A stretch of 64,000 nt of DNA from Dipylidium caninum. Its lineage: Eukaryota > Platyhelminthes > Cestoda > Cyclophyllidea > Dipylidiidae. Shown here in pieces: positions 51,136 through 63,572 of the stretch (position 1 is its first letter; the number at the start of each line of letters is the position of its first letter). The stretch lies in assembly GCA_017562135.1 (NCBI GenBank), contig QEYB01001685.1, forward strand, positions 682,001 to 746,000, in the 5' to 3' direction. The position numbers and the translations under genes were made by a program. Below the pieces are notes generated by a model that saw only the letters and a program-made list of their open reading frames with translations, had not been told where the DNA came from and did not search any database.

Positions 51136-51429
51136 CTAAAACAAATGACTGGGCACGATTTCCTTGCTGGCCCCGCAGTTATCAACTGAACAGGCGCTGT
51201 AAGTTGTGTGCGGAGAGGACGAAGGCGGCAGAGGTGGGGACACTTGGTGGAGGGGACCTGTAGAAGTGTCTAAAACAGTGGGAAGTTTGGCTGAAGTTGA
51301 TGCTAACCTTTGAGAAAGCGAGCTTTCACCGTGATTGGGTCCAGACTCGGTCCCCTCATCGTCGAAGTCAGACCAAATATTCCAAAAAGAAAACAACAAA
51401 ATAAAATACTGCCATTTGGCATTACAAGT
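51136..51429 (-). CDS. possible exon (aromatic start, acidic and Ser/Pro-rich tail), unknown gene
   Basis: After a TTTCCAG acceptor (51430) the minus strand is open for 98 codons to a TAG. It starts with a hydrophobic stretch (YFILLFSFWNIW), then an acidic segment (SDFDDEGTESGPNHGE), then Ser/Pro-rich text (TGPLHQVSPPLPPSSSP). The stop lies directly at the acceptor of the next candidate exon. Just upstream, 51449-51504 carries an ATG-led 18-codon piece ending in TAYICADC before a GTAAAA donor. I cannot build one coherent protein from these parts, and no family is recognised for the main piece. Confidence 0.28.
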   Translation of the reverse strand, partial: TCNAKWQYFILLFSFWNIWSDFDDEGTESGPNHGESSLSQRLASTSAKLPTVLDTSTGPLHQVSPPLPPSSSPHTTYSACSVDNCGASKEIVPSHLF

Positions 51430-51504
51430 CTGGAAAGTTATTTTTTACCTGCAATCGGCGCAAATGTATGCTGTTTTTATGATTTCATTTGTGTTCGTTT
51501 CCAT

Positions 51505-54500
51505 TTGTTGAGGAATGCAAAATTCTGCAGTTTACTTCCTCACCTCTCCTTCCGTTATTTTTTTTCGCCTAACTACAATCTTATTCAATCAATGCTGCCA
51601 ATGTCAGTTCCTCTAACTAACTGACAAAAACTGTCCGGCCAGATTCGGTATTGACGTGGGAGAAGCACGTCAACATTGTGATGGAGGAGTCAAGGGGGCT
51701 CGCGCTCCCACCGCCTGCCCCCCCCCCCCACAACTTTGCCCATAATCTTGTCTTTATTTTGGGAGGTTTCAGACCTTTGAATATTACATGAACCCGTCGA
51801 TCAAGAGGTGAGAGGCGTGAACGCAGTGGACTATAACCGAAGAGGAATGGCGGCAAGATGAAAGGTGCATTTGAAGTGTTTTTTAAAATTGAAATTAGTT
51901 GGTCTGCCCGTCAGACACCATTAAAAAAATTTTCCTCTCCCTCTCCCCCCCTCCCGCCCTCTCCTCCCTCCCTGCCTCTCTGGCCTTCGTCTCAGTTGAG
52001 CACACGTCGTCCACAGTGCTTGGGCTTTAATAAATCATCCTCGGGAAGGGGTTTTGATTTAAGTGGCCTCAATCGACTTGTTGTGAAGGCAAATTTCGCC
52101 TAAACTATTGCCTCAATGCGACTACTCGGGAGTCACCAAGTCCCAAACGAATTTTTGACAGTAACAAGTGGATGATGGCGTTGATATCATCATTAGGTCA
52201 TCCCCACTTTGGTCTCCAACTAAGTCAGGCATTCAAAGCACCCACGACGGTACTTCATTCTCAGGAGGTCATTTTGTTCCCACCCCCCGCCCCCCGCGGC
52301 AAAAAATATATAAAATCGCCAGGATTTCTATGGCCAGAGACCGAGAATCGAGATGAAAGGGCCGGAGGAAGGCAGGAAACCCGTTAGCATGCAGGGATGA
52401 TGCACAGAAGACTGAAGTTTCGCCTGTTCTGAATACTGCCTTCAATTTCATAAATTGCGGGCCACCCTTTAATCTCGTAGATTGGGTCAGAAAACAACAT
52501 GCAGTTGAAATTAATCATGGGAAGGGTTAAGTAAATTATATGAGGAAGTCCCGTCAAAAAAATTTGCCCTAATTACTTTTGCCTCCGTCGTAAAGCGCGC
52601 GATAAATTGCGTCCAGGACGATGTTGATGGAACAGAAAAAGAGGCGTGGGGAATTATTACAAAATTGAATAGGCTACTCCAAAAATTCGGCCAAACCTTG
52701 GCCTGTGTAACATGTTCCGGTTTTTGTTTAAAGGTATAAGAGGTTAAAACAACCTCATCCATTTCAACCACCCAAAACCCCTTCTCCAATTGTGCTCCTA
52801 TGTGACCTTCTCGAGCGCTGTCCTTTTGAAGGGGTGTGGAAGAGTCCATTCGAAGAATGATGACGTTTATGTAACTACTGTTACATTCCTATGGAGGGGA
52901 GAGTAGATCCTGCCTTTCTTCGGAGCGAAGTATGCCGTCATTTCAACGCTAACTGGTTATTTTTCCATTGATTCCGGGTTCCCACCTTGGTGAACAGTTT
53001 AAATGAACTGGTCACTTAAGAGCCTGGCATCATAGTTCGAAGCTTGGGTAAACTTCAAGGATTTACACCTCGTACGCGAGCCGACGACTAGGACCGAATT
53101 CCTCCGCAGATTGTTGCCGCTGGTCCACTAGACCGTGAGCGCCAACTGTCACGGGTGTATCTGAGACCTGAAGCATATTTTACAAAGATAGACGATACTG
53201 CTGACAGTTCCGATGAGGAAGATTTTCGCGTAGGGGGATAACCAGCATCACTTATGATTGCCGGGGCTTTTGGATTTGCCGCGCTCATCCTACCCCTGTA
53301 GCCATTGTCGCATACTACTTATTTGGTATTGAGCGACAACCACGTTCGATAGAGAAAGAAATTTTGGTACAATCCTCTTGGCTTGTAATTGCTTCACGCT
53401 TTCATCTCAGTGCTTTTCTTCAAATGTAGGCGACCCCACAATCAAACCGCTCCCAATTCTTATATCGGTCTCATGGGGCGAGAAATTCTTTGCAGCCCCA
53501 AATTACTCCACAAGCAGCCTCGTCACATCGGTCACCTAGCCTGAAAGCATTAACGAAAACGCGGTGATGCTAAATAAAGCTGCATTTATCTCTGATTTGT
53601 CAAATGGGATGGGAGTAAGAGGATCTCCATTCCTTTTTCAAACCCTCCTTTAATAGGTTACTCTTAATTATCGTGGACCATAAAGTTAAGGTTAGTGCAC
53701 AGGGTAGTGTCGTGTTTAATCCACATGGCGAAGAATTTTTCCTACACGCTTGCACAATTCATGAGGTCACATTGTGATTGATAGGGTCGAGCACCAGTTT
53801 CGCTAGTCTCTAGATGGTGTTGGGCTTTTCGAGGTAGACCTGGCTAAATTACCTTGTGAGTAGCCTCTGCCATCCGATCTTCTCTGCCTATTGCCAAATG
53901 GGATGAAGTGGCTCTTTCTGGACCCCAACAACCCCCGTCCGTGTTAAGACCTGCCACATGGGCGAATAATGTTTGGGCATGCTGTAATTGGAGAACAACC
54001 GACGAGAATGCGGCAGATACTCTCGGTTTCGTGGTCTCAGGTCACCTTCGTGACGTCACGAATTTCGCCTACATCTTATCATAACCCGATTATTCTTCTC
54101 ACCTACGAGGTCATAGTGGCGCTAAACAAGCGGATCCGAAGTGTTGAAGAGGATGGGATGAACCGTTCTGAGAGCTGCAGACTACAACTGGCGATGCTGC
54201 TCTCACTTCCGTGATTTAGTGCTTTTTGTCCTTGTGGTTTTCAGTAGTATATGCACCCGAAACTCTAATGGTTGTAGCTTTCCCAATCCTAGGGAGCGTG
54301 GTGAGATGGAGGTAAAAATGGACAGAATACCTCGTATAAAGTCGTTGTTGCTCCATTGGGGAGTCACTACTGCCGCACACGGTTGGGTGTGACAAAATTG
54401 TAAATTAATAGGCAAATAATTTATCCACATTTAGGTCAGATTAACTTTGGTGATGAGAGTTGTTTTTATTGCAAAAAATTACGTTTTTCATCATGGAGAA

Positions 54501-54653
54501 TATCCTATTCTGCGGCATTAGGTCCCTCTTGAGAGAATTGTCATAGTTCGTAGAACTTCCTTTGGCAGATGCTTTTGTATTTTCATTAGATGTGCTTGAA
54601 TATTAGAAAGGACCAAATCTTCTTCAGTTTGAGAACATGGAGGACATTTGGCC
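51505..54653. other. no supported gene
   Basis: A C-run near 51719-51730, pyrimidine-rich tracts near 51945-51985, and short open frames without family signal. Nothing I can call a gene or a transposon. Confidence 0.45.
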
Positions 54654-55571
54654 GATGGAATGGACCTTTTGCAGGCTCGGCTTTCTACGGCGGGGGAAAT
54701 GCGACTATCTCGATGGGCAGAAGCGTCAACGCCTGTCTGACACTCGCACGAAGATGTCGAACGGTCCTAGACGATGTGGACCGTGTTCCTCGTGTAGAAG
54801 GGACGGTTGGATGCAGTTCACAATGACAAATTGCGTTCATGGGCCTGAACTAAGGAAGGCTCTAGGGCCAAATCAAAGAGTGTGGCGCGAGTTAAGATTC
54901 AGAATAGGGAATCATTGTAGTGGTAGTTACGGCTGAGATCTTTGCCACAACTCCGTCGTAAGATGCCTTTTGAAGTATGGAGGAGACGCCACCTCTTCCA
55001 TCTGCTTCCTCGGGTCCACAGGCGAGCTGTACAAGACCTAATTGAAGGTCCTACAAATAGGTTTTTTACGTCATTTAATGTTGCGGGACATATTTTGTGG
55101 AGAGAGTTTAAAGTTGTAGCCTCTCACTCCTCTATATTCCCCCACCGACCGGGGGTTTATTTCTCCCCATCTCCCACCGTCCCTTGCATCTGTCGACAAA
55201 ATGCGACTAAGAGGGGAATGTGACCATTAAGAAGATGGTTACAGGCGTGTCGGCAGAAAAATATGAGTTTCATGGGGAAACCCTCACCAGACTAGTTAGT
55301 ATTGCTTTCTAACTCCGAAATTCATTTATTCTGGCATCGTCTGTGTCCGCGCCCACCTTCGTGTAATGGTAAGGGGGTGGTGGACGCTGCCACGCGATAC
55401 ACTCGATGTTCTTGATGGAAGGACGATGGTGCGTTGTGGACGGTGGTTGGACCGAGGGGAGTCCTAGGGAGTCGACAATGACCAGAATGCATTTATGGGC
55501 CTATGGAATGTATGTCTGAGTGCGAAATCGGTTCACCAATCAAAGGCAGTTGATTAATTCGTCAGTTTCAT
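54654..55571 (-). repeat. dispersed repeat, copy B (inverted relative to copy A)
   Basis: The reverse complement matches 36093-36908 nearly along its whole length, from gatggaatggaccttttgca at the left edge to attaattcgtcagtttcat at the right edge. Compared with copy A it carries about 70 extra nt near 54880-54945 and about 20 extra nt near 55366-55388. Open frames here (54637-54936) are not conserved at the protein level in copy A. Class unknown; no transposase or reverse transcriptase motif. Confidence 0.85.
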
Positions 55572-58500
55572 CCCATTAACCCACCATATAATTGTAACGA
55601 GTTGATAAATTGCATCCTGTGTCGACGATTTACCTATCAGTTGTCAGTGCTTCTAGAACCTTCAGGTTAAAAATGATATGTGAACACGGTTCAAATGGCG
55701 AGAATTCGTTTAGTTAGTCAGCCAGTTAGTGGAAGCAGTGGATGCCGAGAGAAGTTACATCTCTCTGAAAGGCGTTCTTCCAGTCCAGGACCAGAAATGA
55801 TGTTTGAGTCGGTAGAAAATAAATCTAAATATTTGTAAATCAAATACTGGAACAAAGAAAACAGGTTTTGTTAAAATAAACGCACTACATTCATGGATTT
55901 CTATCCTTTTTAAAAAGACTAGCCAAGTACCTATTTGAAAGCCTGATATTTCTGCATTAGCGTTGAGTAAATACTACTTTAAGACGTTATGGCATTCATA
56001 ATATGTTCCTTTTAGGACATCTCTCTGGCCACATGGTACCTGCTTCAAGTGATACTTTTCGAGGATATCGTTACCATGCGAAATCGTTTATATTTTTTTT
56101 GATTGGAGACCAACGAAGGACACTAGAGAAAGGTTTTAGTGCTCTGATCTTGTCTGCGACTTTAGTGAGGGGATTACCAGTAACGCCACAATTCTTTACC
56201 TTATTCCGCGAATAATATACATGAGGCGGGGAGTGTCGGTTATTAATCACGGTCTTATTTCAGATATGAGCTTTAAAAACGATCGAGAGGAATTTACTAA
56301 TTAGCTTAAAATATGCAGCTTATGGAAAGTATTGGATCGCTTTTTAGAAAGCAGATGTTATCTACATAAAAACTACATTTGCTTCCTATTTTAAGGCTTA
56401 AAGTGTCCTGCGAAACTCTAGTAATCTAGTGATGCCGATGACATTTTGGACTGTGTTTAAGTTGTTAAACTAATTTATTTCAGCATCGTGGATAACCTTG
56501 CAGCCTTTTTTATTTTGCTGCCTTACTTGTTCCATTACACCAAAAGTTAATAACACGGCTTGCGAACCGATTTCTCATGCCAATGTCTTTTTATTTTGCG
56601 ATGAACTTCATTCCGCCATTTTGAAAAAGTATAACCCAAGTAAAAGACTCGTAACCCCTATTCACACTTGTTTGCGCATTCAAATTAGCCATGTGTTAAG
56701 GAAGACTGATGGTTCGTGTAAATATTTTAGATGACTCTTTATTTATGTACGAGAAAAAGAGTAGCCATTGCAATTATTAAATCCCCAGTTGACATGTTCA
56801 TATCACCAAGTGATTATGAAGGCCAACTGAAAATAGTAAAATTACCCGTCCACAGCCAAGTCGCGAATGCCTTCATTTATATCCCTCTCAGGAAAGGTGA
56901 GCAATAAAGCCGACTGTCGTAACCGCACAATATGAGGGTTCAAGCTACATTGATATTTTCAGTATAATTGTGTCAGGTACTCGTATTATTAAGCTCTCCC
57001 CTACAGAGAAATGAATTGCTTACTGAGACTACATATCGAGGGACTAAATACCTCTCTGTTAGTACACGATCGGGACAAGATGGTAATTCCAAAGTAGTGA
57101 AAAGCGAGGAATGCGATGGCACTCAGACAATTCTGTTCCTATGCACGACTGGCGCCGCTACTTGTATGAGGCAAAGACACGGTGCATAAATTTTCTACTG
57201 AAGTAGAGAAAAATGTTAATTGCTGGATGAAAATAAATGCATTCTGCCTTTACGATTTCGACCAAATTCTAGTTTCTCTAACCTTACCAACGCATACAGA
57301 AAGTAGTTATTTTTTTCTTTGTCCAAAGAAGTTGTTTCTATTTATATATTCATCACTGATGGGAACCGAAGCTCATGAGCTTGCATAATGAGACAGTAAT
57401 TGCGTAGTGATCTCGATTAATATCACCCTAGTGAACTCTGGTTTCTGGTCAGGTCATAATATTTAACAGTAAGACGTTTCCGATCAATCAGCTACACATA
57501 TTTATCCAGAAATTCACGAAATATGGCAACTGCAGAAGCCTTGACATCCACCCCAATATTTAAATGCCGATATTTCTTCTCTTAATTGTTATTACGTTTT
57601 TCCTCTTAGCAAATATTTGTGAAGTTGAGTAGTTTCATTCCGCGTTACGTCATTCGTTAAGTCATCTAGTGATTTGACCGTCCACGATATGTCAACTTCC
57701 ATATTTCTACAACCTTCTTTATTTGTATACCAGAAATCAGAGGAAGTAAACTGTCCCCAACTCCCTCTTCATGAAGTGTGATTTATTGGTCAAGATTGTG
57801 AAGTAGAATTGCCCCCACTCCTAAAACTGCATTAGAAAAAGGCGTGTAGGCCTGTGCTCTGTGAACTTTTGGGCGGTAGGACAAACGGAGAAATTAATTT
57901 TCCATAAACTACGCCTAATGGCCACCCATGTAACCTAATTAGACCTACTTTATTGTGTGATTTAAATATGCTGACTTTTCACTGCGCAGGGCAGACGACT
58001 CGGCTCTCAAGCGCCGCCATTAGCCCTTTCCACCGGTGAATGGTCTATAGGTGTGAATGGGCCGAATAAATTTGGCTTTAGAAAATCAAGGTGTATCGAA
58101 GAAGCAAAAGAGTTGTTAAGGTGTCTGCTACGAAGTAAATGGCCTCGACGCCATTAGGAAGGTAGTGTGAGAAAAAAAGGGCTATTGTCTTGAGAAATCT
58201 CACGTAAGTACCTAAAATCTTGCCATTTTCATCTAAGAAAACTAAAATGCTCGCCTAATTTTCGTGCCAACAAGAATCCCAGATTCTCTCCCTTAAAAAA
58301 ACCCTGAAAAATGTGGCTAACAACTTTTTTTGTATGGAGACATTGTCTCGAGCGACATCAAACCGACCAACATTTGACACGATGTTGGCTCCATCCAAGC
58401 GCCGTAGGTGGCATAAAGTCGTAGTATAATGTCAGAAACATGGTGTTTATGGCAGAGAACCATGAGGCACTGCCTCAGTAACGCTAAGGTCAAATAGAGC

Positions 58501-59115
58501 TTCGTGAGTGTTTACCTACATCATAAAACAGTCAGCAGAAGACCAAAAGTCAGAAACAATTTGACAATGGTGTCACATGGTGCTTACTCAACGTGCCATG
58601 TTGGACATAGTGGATGTAAGACATGAAGAATTTAAGTTTAATCAAGGCTCCTCAATAGCTAGTTCTCCATGAACTAATTCAAAATCCACTTAGGTAGTTT
58701 GTCAGTTTTGAAAATCCCACAATATAACAACACACAAATAATATGCAGTCTTCCGTCAATACAAACTCAATTTTAATTGGATTCCTAACTTCCGGAGAAG
58801 CTGTAAATGTGCACCAAGTTCGAGCTATGTTGGACCCACAGTTGCTTCGTGGAGGCTTAGTGAATACCTGTAAATTGAAGTACCTTCCCCTACACTCATG
58901 GCTGTGTGTTCCGTTTCTGTGTCCTCCCTACCCGTGAGCTTGCTCGAGGAGAGCAAGAGAGAGGTAGGGAAGGAGAGAGAGAGAAATCCGTGACGGTAGT
59001 AATTGAAGAGGTATACAGATAATAATACAAAATAAGGGAGACAGAGAAAGTGAGTCCATTGGCGCTAGGGGAAGGGGAGGTGAGGGGAGGGGAGGCGGAG
59101 GGGTTCAGGTGACGC
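55572..59115. other. no supported gene
   Basis: Several plus-strand open pieces follow good acceptors (around 56013, 56482 and 57006), for example ISHANVFLFCDELHSAILKK, but they cannot be joined into a protein I recognise, and the DNA is AT-rich, where chance frames of this size occur. A GA-rich tract lies at 58950-58985 and a G-rich tract at 59065-59103. Confidence 0.4.
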
Positions 59116-60064
59116 TCATTTGATTACAAGATCAGCAAATTCACTAGGCGGAGGGGCGGGCGCCAATTGGAAGTCATTCTTTCGCATACCCATCGTGCCG
59201 CCATCCACCTCAATAGGGCTCTTTGAGGCTTGTGGACATGTTGTGGGACACAAGATTGTGGAAGTCCTCAAAGTCAACATATTATTCATCACCGGTGCCG
59301 ACGTTGTCAAAGTGTCGCCAAGATGATTGTGTAGTTCCGACAGATACCCATAAGCATCATGACGACAAGCGTAAGCTTCAGGTGAATTCACGGTGGGGAG
59401 ACTGTCTCCGTGGACACTTAATTCCATGTCACCGGTTGCTGCTGTAGCTGGAGGGGCTCGAGTGAAAGTGTCGAAGCCAAAGTCACCCCAGGTCTTAGCG
59501 GGACTGCGGTAGATCCCGGGCCAGGCCAGAGTCTCCGCATGCCGATTGAACCCGTTGGAGAAGACGAATGGCTGCTCTGTGGGAGTTTGAGCGGTGTCTG
59601 GAGGAATGCCAGACGTTGTAGGGGGTCGGGAGAGCGCAAAACTGCGTACGGAAGGAGGTCGCTGAAGGGTCTGAGGATTGTAGTCGAGAGAGGAACATCG
59701 TTGTAGGATAAATGGGAATACCTCCGCCAGGTCAACACCGTCAACGCTACCACTGCCGGGTCCAACGCCGCTGACGGTGTTCAAACAGCCCCCGTCCACA
59801 AATTGCATTTCACCAAAGTGACTGGCTTGGTGGCGCCTGGATCGTAACGCATCAGACAAAGCGTATAAATGGTCGCCATATACCTCAAAGGCTACGCTTT
59901 ATCAAGTAGGAGATGTGTTGGATGTGAACAGCGAATTACCTCAAGAGAGACGCCTTCGCTTTCAGCCTGACCACGTAACACCCGGCAGCAAGGCAAACGC
60001 CGAAGGCCAAAATAGTCAAACAGACAGCAACTACGGTGAAAATCACCACCTGATACCAGATTTC
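59116..60064 (-). CDS. C-terminal two exons of a single-pass membrane protein, unknown family
   Basis: Exon 59940-60064 follows a TTTTTTTAG acceptor and encodes a clear transmembrane helix (WYQVVIFTVVAVCLTILAFG and on to CLAAGCYVV) ending in a basic stop-transfer stretch (RLKAKASLL). A 43-nt intron (59897-59939, GTAATT...AAAG) joins it in phase 2 to 59116-59896. That last exon encodes about 259 residues to a TAG/TAA-type stop, the longest open frame in the window. The tail is Pro/Thr/Ser-rich, has Tyr motifs (VYGDHLY and YGYL, a YXXPhi-like endocytic signal) and ends SEFADLVIK. Basic residues after the helix suggest the long tail is cytoplasmic, as in a type I receptor or adhesion protein. 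Upstream exons with the extracellular part should lie beyond 60064, but I could not identify them. No homologue is recognised. The start is not in this piece. Confidence 0.62.
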
Positions 60065-61093
60065 CTAAAAAAACCAAAAAGCCAAACAACTCAGACATGG
60101 CTCATTACCGCCTACAGACTTCCAGAGTCTGTGGAAGGGGAGTTGACGTTCCAGAGCATTAATGGTTCAAATGTTATGACAGGAACGTCCATTTGAATCA
60201 AACGTTGAGGTACTCCAATGACAGGCCGCTACGGAGAAATGGTCACTGCCAAAAATAGTCTGACCAGATGTGTTGATAATTTTTTGCGGTACATGCGGAG
60301 TGACAAAGACTCGCTTCTGTCAGCCAGGGCCACTTCTTTCGGCCTTGAGAGCGTCGAAATGCGTAGCGTAGAGGGACGCGGAGCTTGAAGGCTCCACTCC
60401 GCATTATTCGAAGGTTACACAAAGCCTGTAGCTCGTGAAGCGTTGGTGGAGGAGTAGTCAGTATTCCTCCTCACTTTTTTGGCCCAAAGACTACGACTTC
60501 TTGCTGTTGTCTGGTGCCATCGCCTTCTACACACATTCCTCGTTCTCGCAAAAAGAAGTAATCAAGTTTGAGAGAGAGAGAGAGAGGAAAGGATGGAGAA
60601 ACGTAGAAACGCCAATTGTTGTAGCAGTAGAGGACGAAAACGAGAAGTGATATAGACGGAAGAAAGGCCGGATGACCGTGGAAAAGAGGGGGGGAGGGGG
60701 GAGGAGAGAAAGGAGAGGCAATTCCAGAAAAAATAAGTAGACCATAATTTTAAGTCAACTTATGGGTGAAAAAATGACGTTATGTTGAAAAATTGGCTTG
60801 ACAGTATCAGCTGACTGCGTAAGAAACACTGAAAATAAATTCCAATTTCTGTCAAACAGTCTTCATCGCGGCCATGTCACCGACATCAGGCAGAGAGAGG
60901 AATGATATATTGCGAAAGTAACGGAATTGAGGATTGAGGACTCAAGCCAAGTTAGAGGGGGAGGGGAGAGGGAGGTTACAGCACATTTCTGGCTCTCCGA
61001 CCGTTAACCCCAAAATGGTGATGGTGGAGCCTTTTCTCCCAAATTGTCTTTCCACGTCAACCGTCCTTACGTCACCCAAAAACGGGGAAAATG

Positions 61094-61096
<3 letters not shown>

Positions 61097-61136
<40 letters not shown>
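61097..61136. repeat. (GA)n microsatellite
   Basis: Twenty uninterrupted GA units. Shorter GA runs occur at 60569-60590 and 48602-48618. Confidence 0.95.
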
Positions 61137-61139
<3 letters not shown>

Positions 61140-61497
61140 CGAGGGCGAAAGTGAAAGATCGAGAGAGAGCGACACGCAATGAGTCGTCATCTGGCTAATT
61201 GCGCAGTTATCGCGGAATAGCCACTTTTAGCGAGAAATTCACGCGAGCCAGTGTGTACATCGCTAAAGAGGGGACATTCCCTCTGTGCTGCGGGAACAAG
61301 TGCGTGCGAATGCGGACTATTATTAACTCACCGGTTACACCTCTACGTCTCCTACTACTCTCCGCATTCCTGTATTAAAAGGCATTTAACAAGTGTATCC
61401 TGGGGTCGTGGCAGAAGCAGAGGAGGCCACAACTCTCCAATAATGTACACTGGCGTTTACTCATGCTCTCTTAAAGTACCCGGAAACGGGACGGGAT

Positions 61498-61745
61498 GCG
61501 GGTAGGCGGGCAGGCCGGCAGGGGGGTGGGTAGGCAAATAGGAGGGAGGGTAGGCTAGCGAGTAGGAAGGTAAGTGTGCGGACAGGTAGGTAGGTAGGTA
61601 GGTAAGTAGGTAGGTAGTGGATGAGTGAGTAAGTTGGGTAGGGTAGGCGGGAAGGCGGCAGGAGGGTCTGAGGAACAGACGGATAAAGGGAGGAACGAAC
61701 GGACGCTGGTGAGGTGGGTAGTTGGGTTGGTAGGTGGGCTGGAGG
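61498..61745. repeat. degenerate GGTA/GGCA tetranucleotide tract, purest at 61585-61617
   Basis: Eight near-perfect GGTA units at 61585-61617 lie within about 250 nt of degenerate GGTAGGC-type repeats. The plus strand is G-rich and almost free of C for long runs. The overlapping open frames (Pro/Tyr/Leu-rich on the minus strand) are artefacts of the repeat. Confidence 0.85.
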
Positions 61746-63477
61746 AATTGGGAGGCATTGCAAAAGAGTATGATATAAAATTTGGGGGGGGAGGGGGGCA
61801 CCATCCTCCCCCCATCGGACCCCACCTTTTGGTTGGAAAATGAGCCACCGAGACTTTGTTCTCGAGGAGATAAACGAGAACAAAATCGACACTAAAATGA
61901 CACAGTTTGGGTTTTTGAAAACATCGTGTGTGCTTAAACAGAAAAAAGGCCATCCTTTGGGAGGGTGAGGGGAGGATGACGATCGCCTTCTACCCGCATA
62001 ATAAACATCTGAAATTAACTGAAGACTAAAAGATAAATTTGGTGTAGTAGGTGAAAGTGCTCAATGGCCTAGGAGTGTGGAGAAGATGGAGAAGGCGGAG
62101 GGTGGGAGACAGAAGGCTGGCAACCGTGTCGACTGTGGGAGAGTCCACTGAGGACGTCGAGACCAGGACTGAGACTGAGGCAATATGGAAGTGTGTCGAG
62201 ATCCATGGAGGCAAAACACTCGCGTAAATACGAAATGAATTGTGTGGTTTGGTCAAAATGTTGAGTCGAGTGTTGACCTTTTGAGGGAATCCTGTGACGT
62301 GTGGGACGTAGAAGAAACGAAGAAATTTGTGTTTTCGGTTAGCGAAGCATTCAAATGAACTGCAGGCGTTTTGTTGGCGCCAAGAAAGGTCTCTCTTTCC
62401 TAACCGAGAACCTCCTGCAACTGACATTTCAGCAAGGAAGTAGAAGAGGCCTCGAGGACGTTCTTCTTCGAGGAAGCAGATGAGTTGAAGCCCTCACTCT
62501 TTCAGTACTGGAGATAGTGTTAATGCCACATATACTCTGTTAGACTTCCCGGGAAAGTAAAAATAAAAAAGGGATTTCCAGGAGCCGACAGAACACACAT
62601 CGACGGTAACTTTATGATGGAAATTTTATCACAACCTCGCATCTGATCGCATAACTAATTTATTCACTTAGAGATGTGCAGTGAATGAATGAAAAGCAAA
62701 ATAACTTTTAAGTGTAGCTGGACTCGACAAAAAGTTTAATAGAAAAAAAATGGGAGGAAATTTCGCAGGTGTCATTAGGACCTGACGAAACGCCTATGGC
62801 CGAGCATGAGGGCGTGGGTCCCGGGGCTCCGGGGGCCAAACACCGCACTTCCCCTCGGCCATTCATCCGCCCTCGCTCTCCCCCTTTTGGGTAGACAACG
62901 GCGGCTGCGAAGCCCCCGCCACCGCCGGAAACGCAGGAATTGCCGTGCTATTTCTCCCCAACCAAGCATTCACGCCTTTACCCCTCTTCTCGCCAATGGA
63001 AGAGCTGACCATCCTCGGGAAGTGGAAGAAGTTTCTGCTACGTGTTCTCGGGACAGTGCGGAGAAAATACGGTGCGACGGTGGGAGACTTGCGTCTTATT
63101 TGTTATTTTGCAGTGGGGGGTGGGTAAAGTAGACAGAAGATTGAGATTGGTGATCGTAACGGAAATTGAGTTCTCCTTTCATGAAAAGCCCAATTTTTAC
63201 GGTTCAGAAGGGCCTTCCGGTACCGCCGAGATCGCTGCACACTTCCTCTTTTCCAACTCTGCTCCATGCTTTATGCTTCAGTGCGTTTGCAATCTTCCAC
63301 GTTGTCGTACTTAAAGGACGCAAATCCGCGACCACCCATCCATCCACCGGCAAGTGGCCCTCTTTCTTCCACTCTTTGGGGTGATTTTATCCTATCTTCA
63401 GTTAATGTATGCGTCTTGGCGGCGAGTACTACGTTGTACACTTGTGATATTGTCTTGAATTCGCTAGGAGGCAGGGC

Positions 63478-63572
63478 GGAAGGGGGACGAGAAGGAGGAA
63501 TAGGAGAAAGAGGAGGAGGAGGAGGAGGAGAGAGTGGCGGCGGAGAAGGCAGAAGAGAAGAGGAGGGCGGTT
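63478..63572. repeat. GAG-rich purine tract
   Basis: About 95 nt of nearly pure purine with GAGGAG and GGA units, producing a Gly/Glu/Arg frame that is not a gene. Confidence 0.8.

Noticed and set aside
56003..57388. Series of plus-strand frames after good acceptors, possibly a membrane transporter
   Set aside because: The DNA is AT-rich, two or more frames are open at each piece, and no ordered family motif appears when they are joined.
61457..61953. Overlapping Pro/Tyr/Leu-rich minus-strand frames of 122-143 codons
   Set aside because: They are translations of the GGTA-type repeat, not genes.
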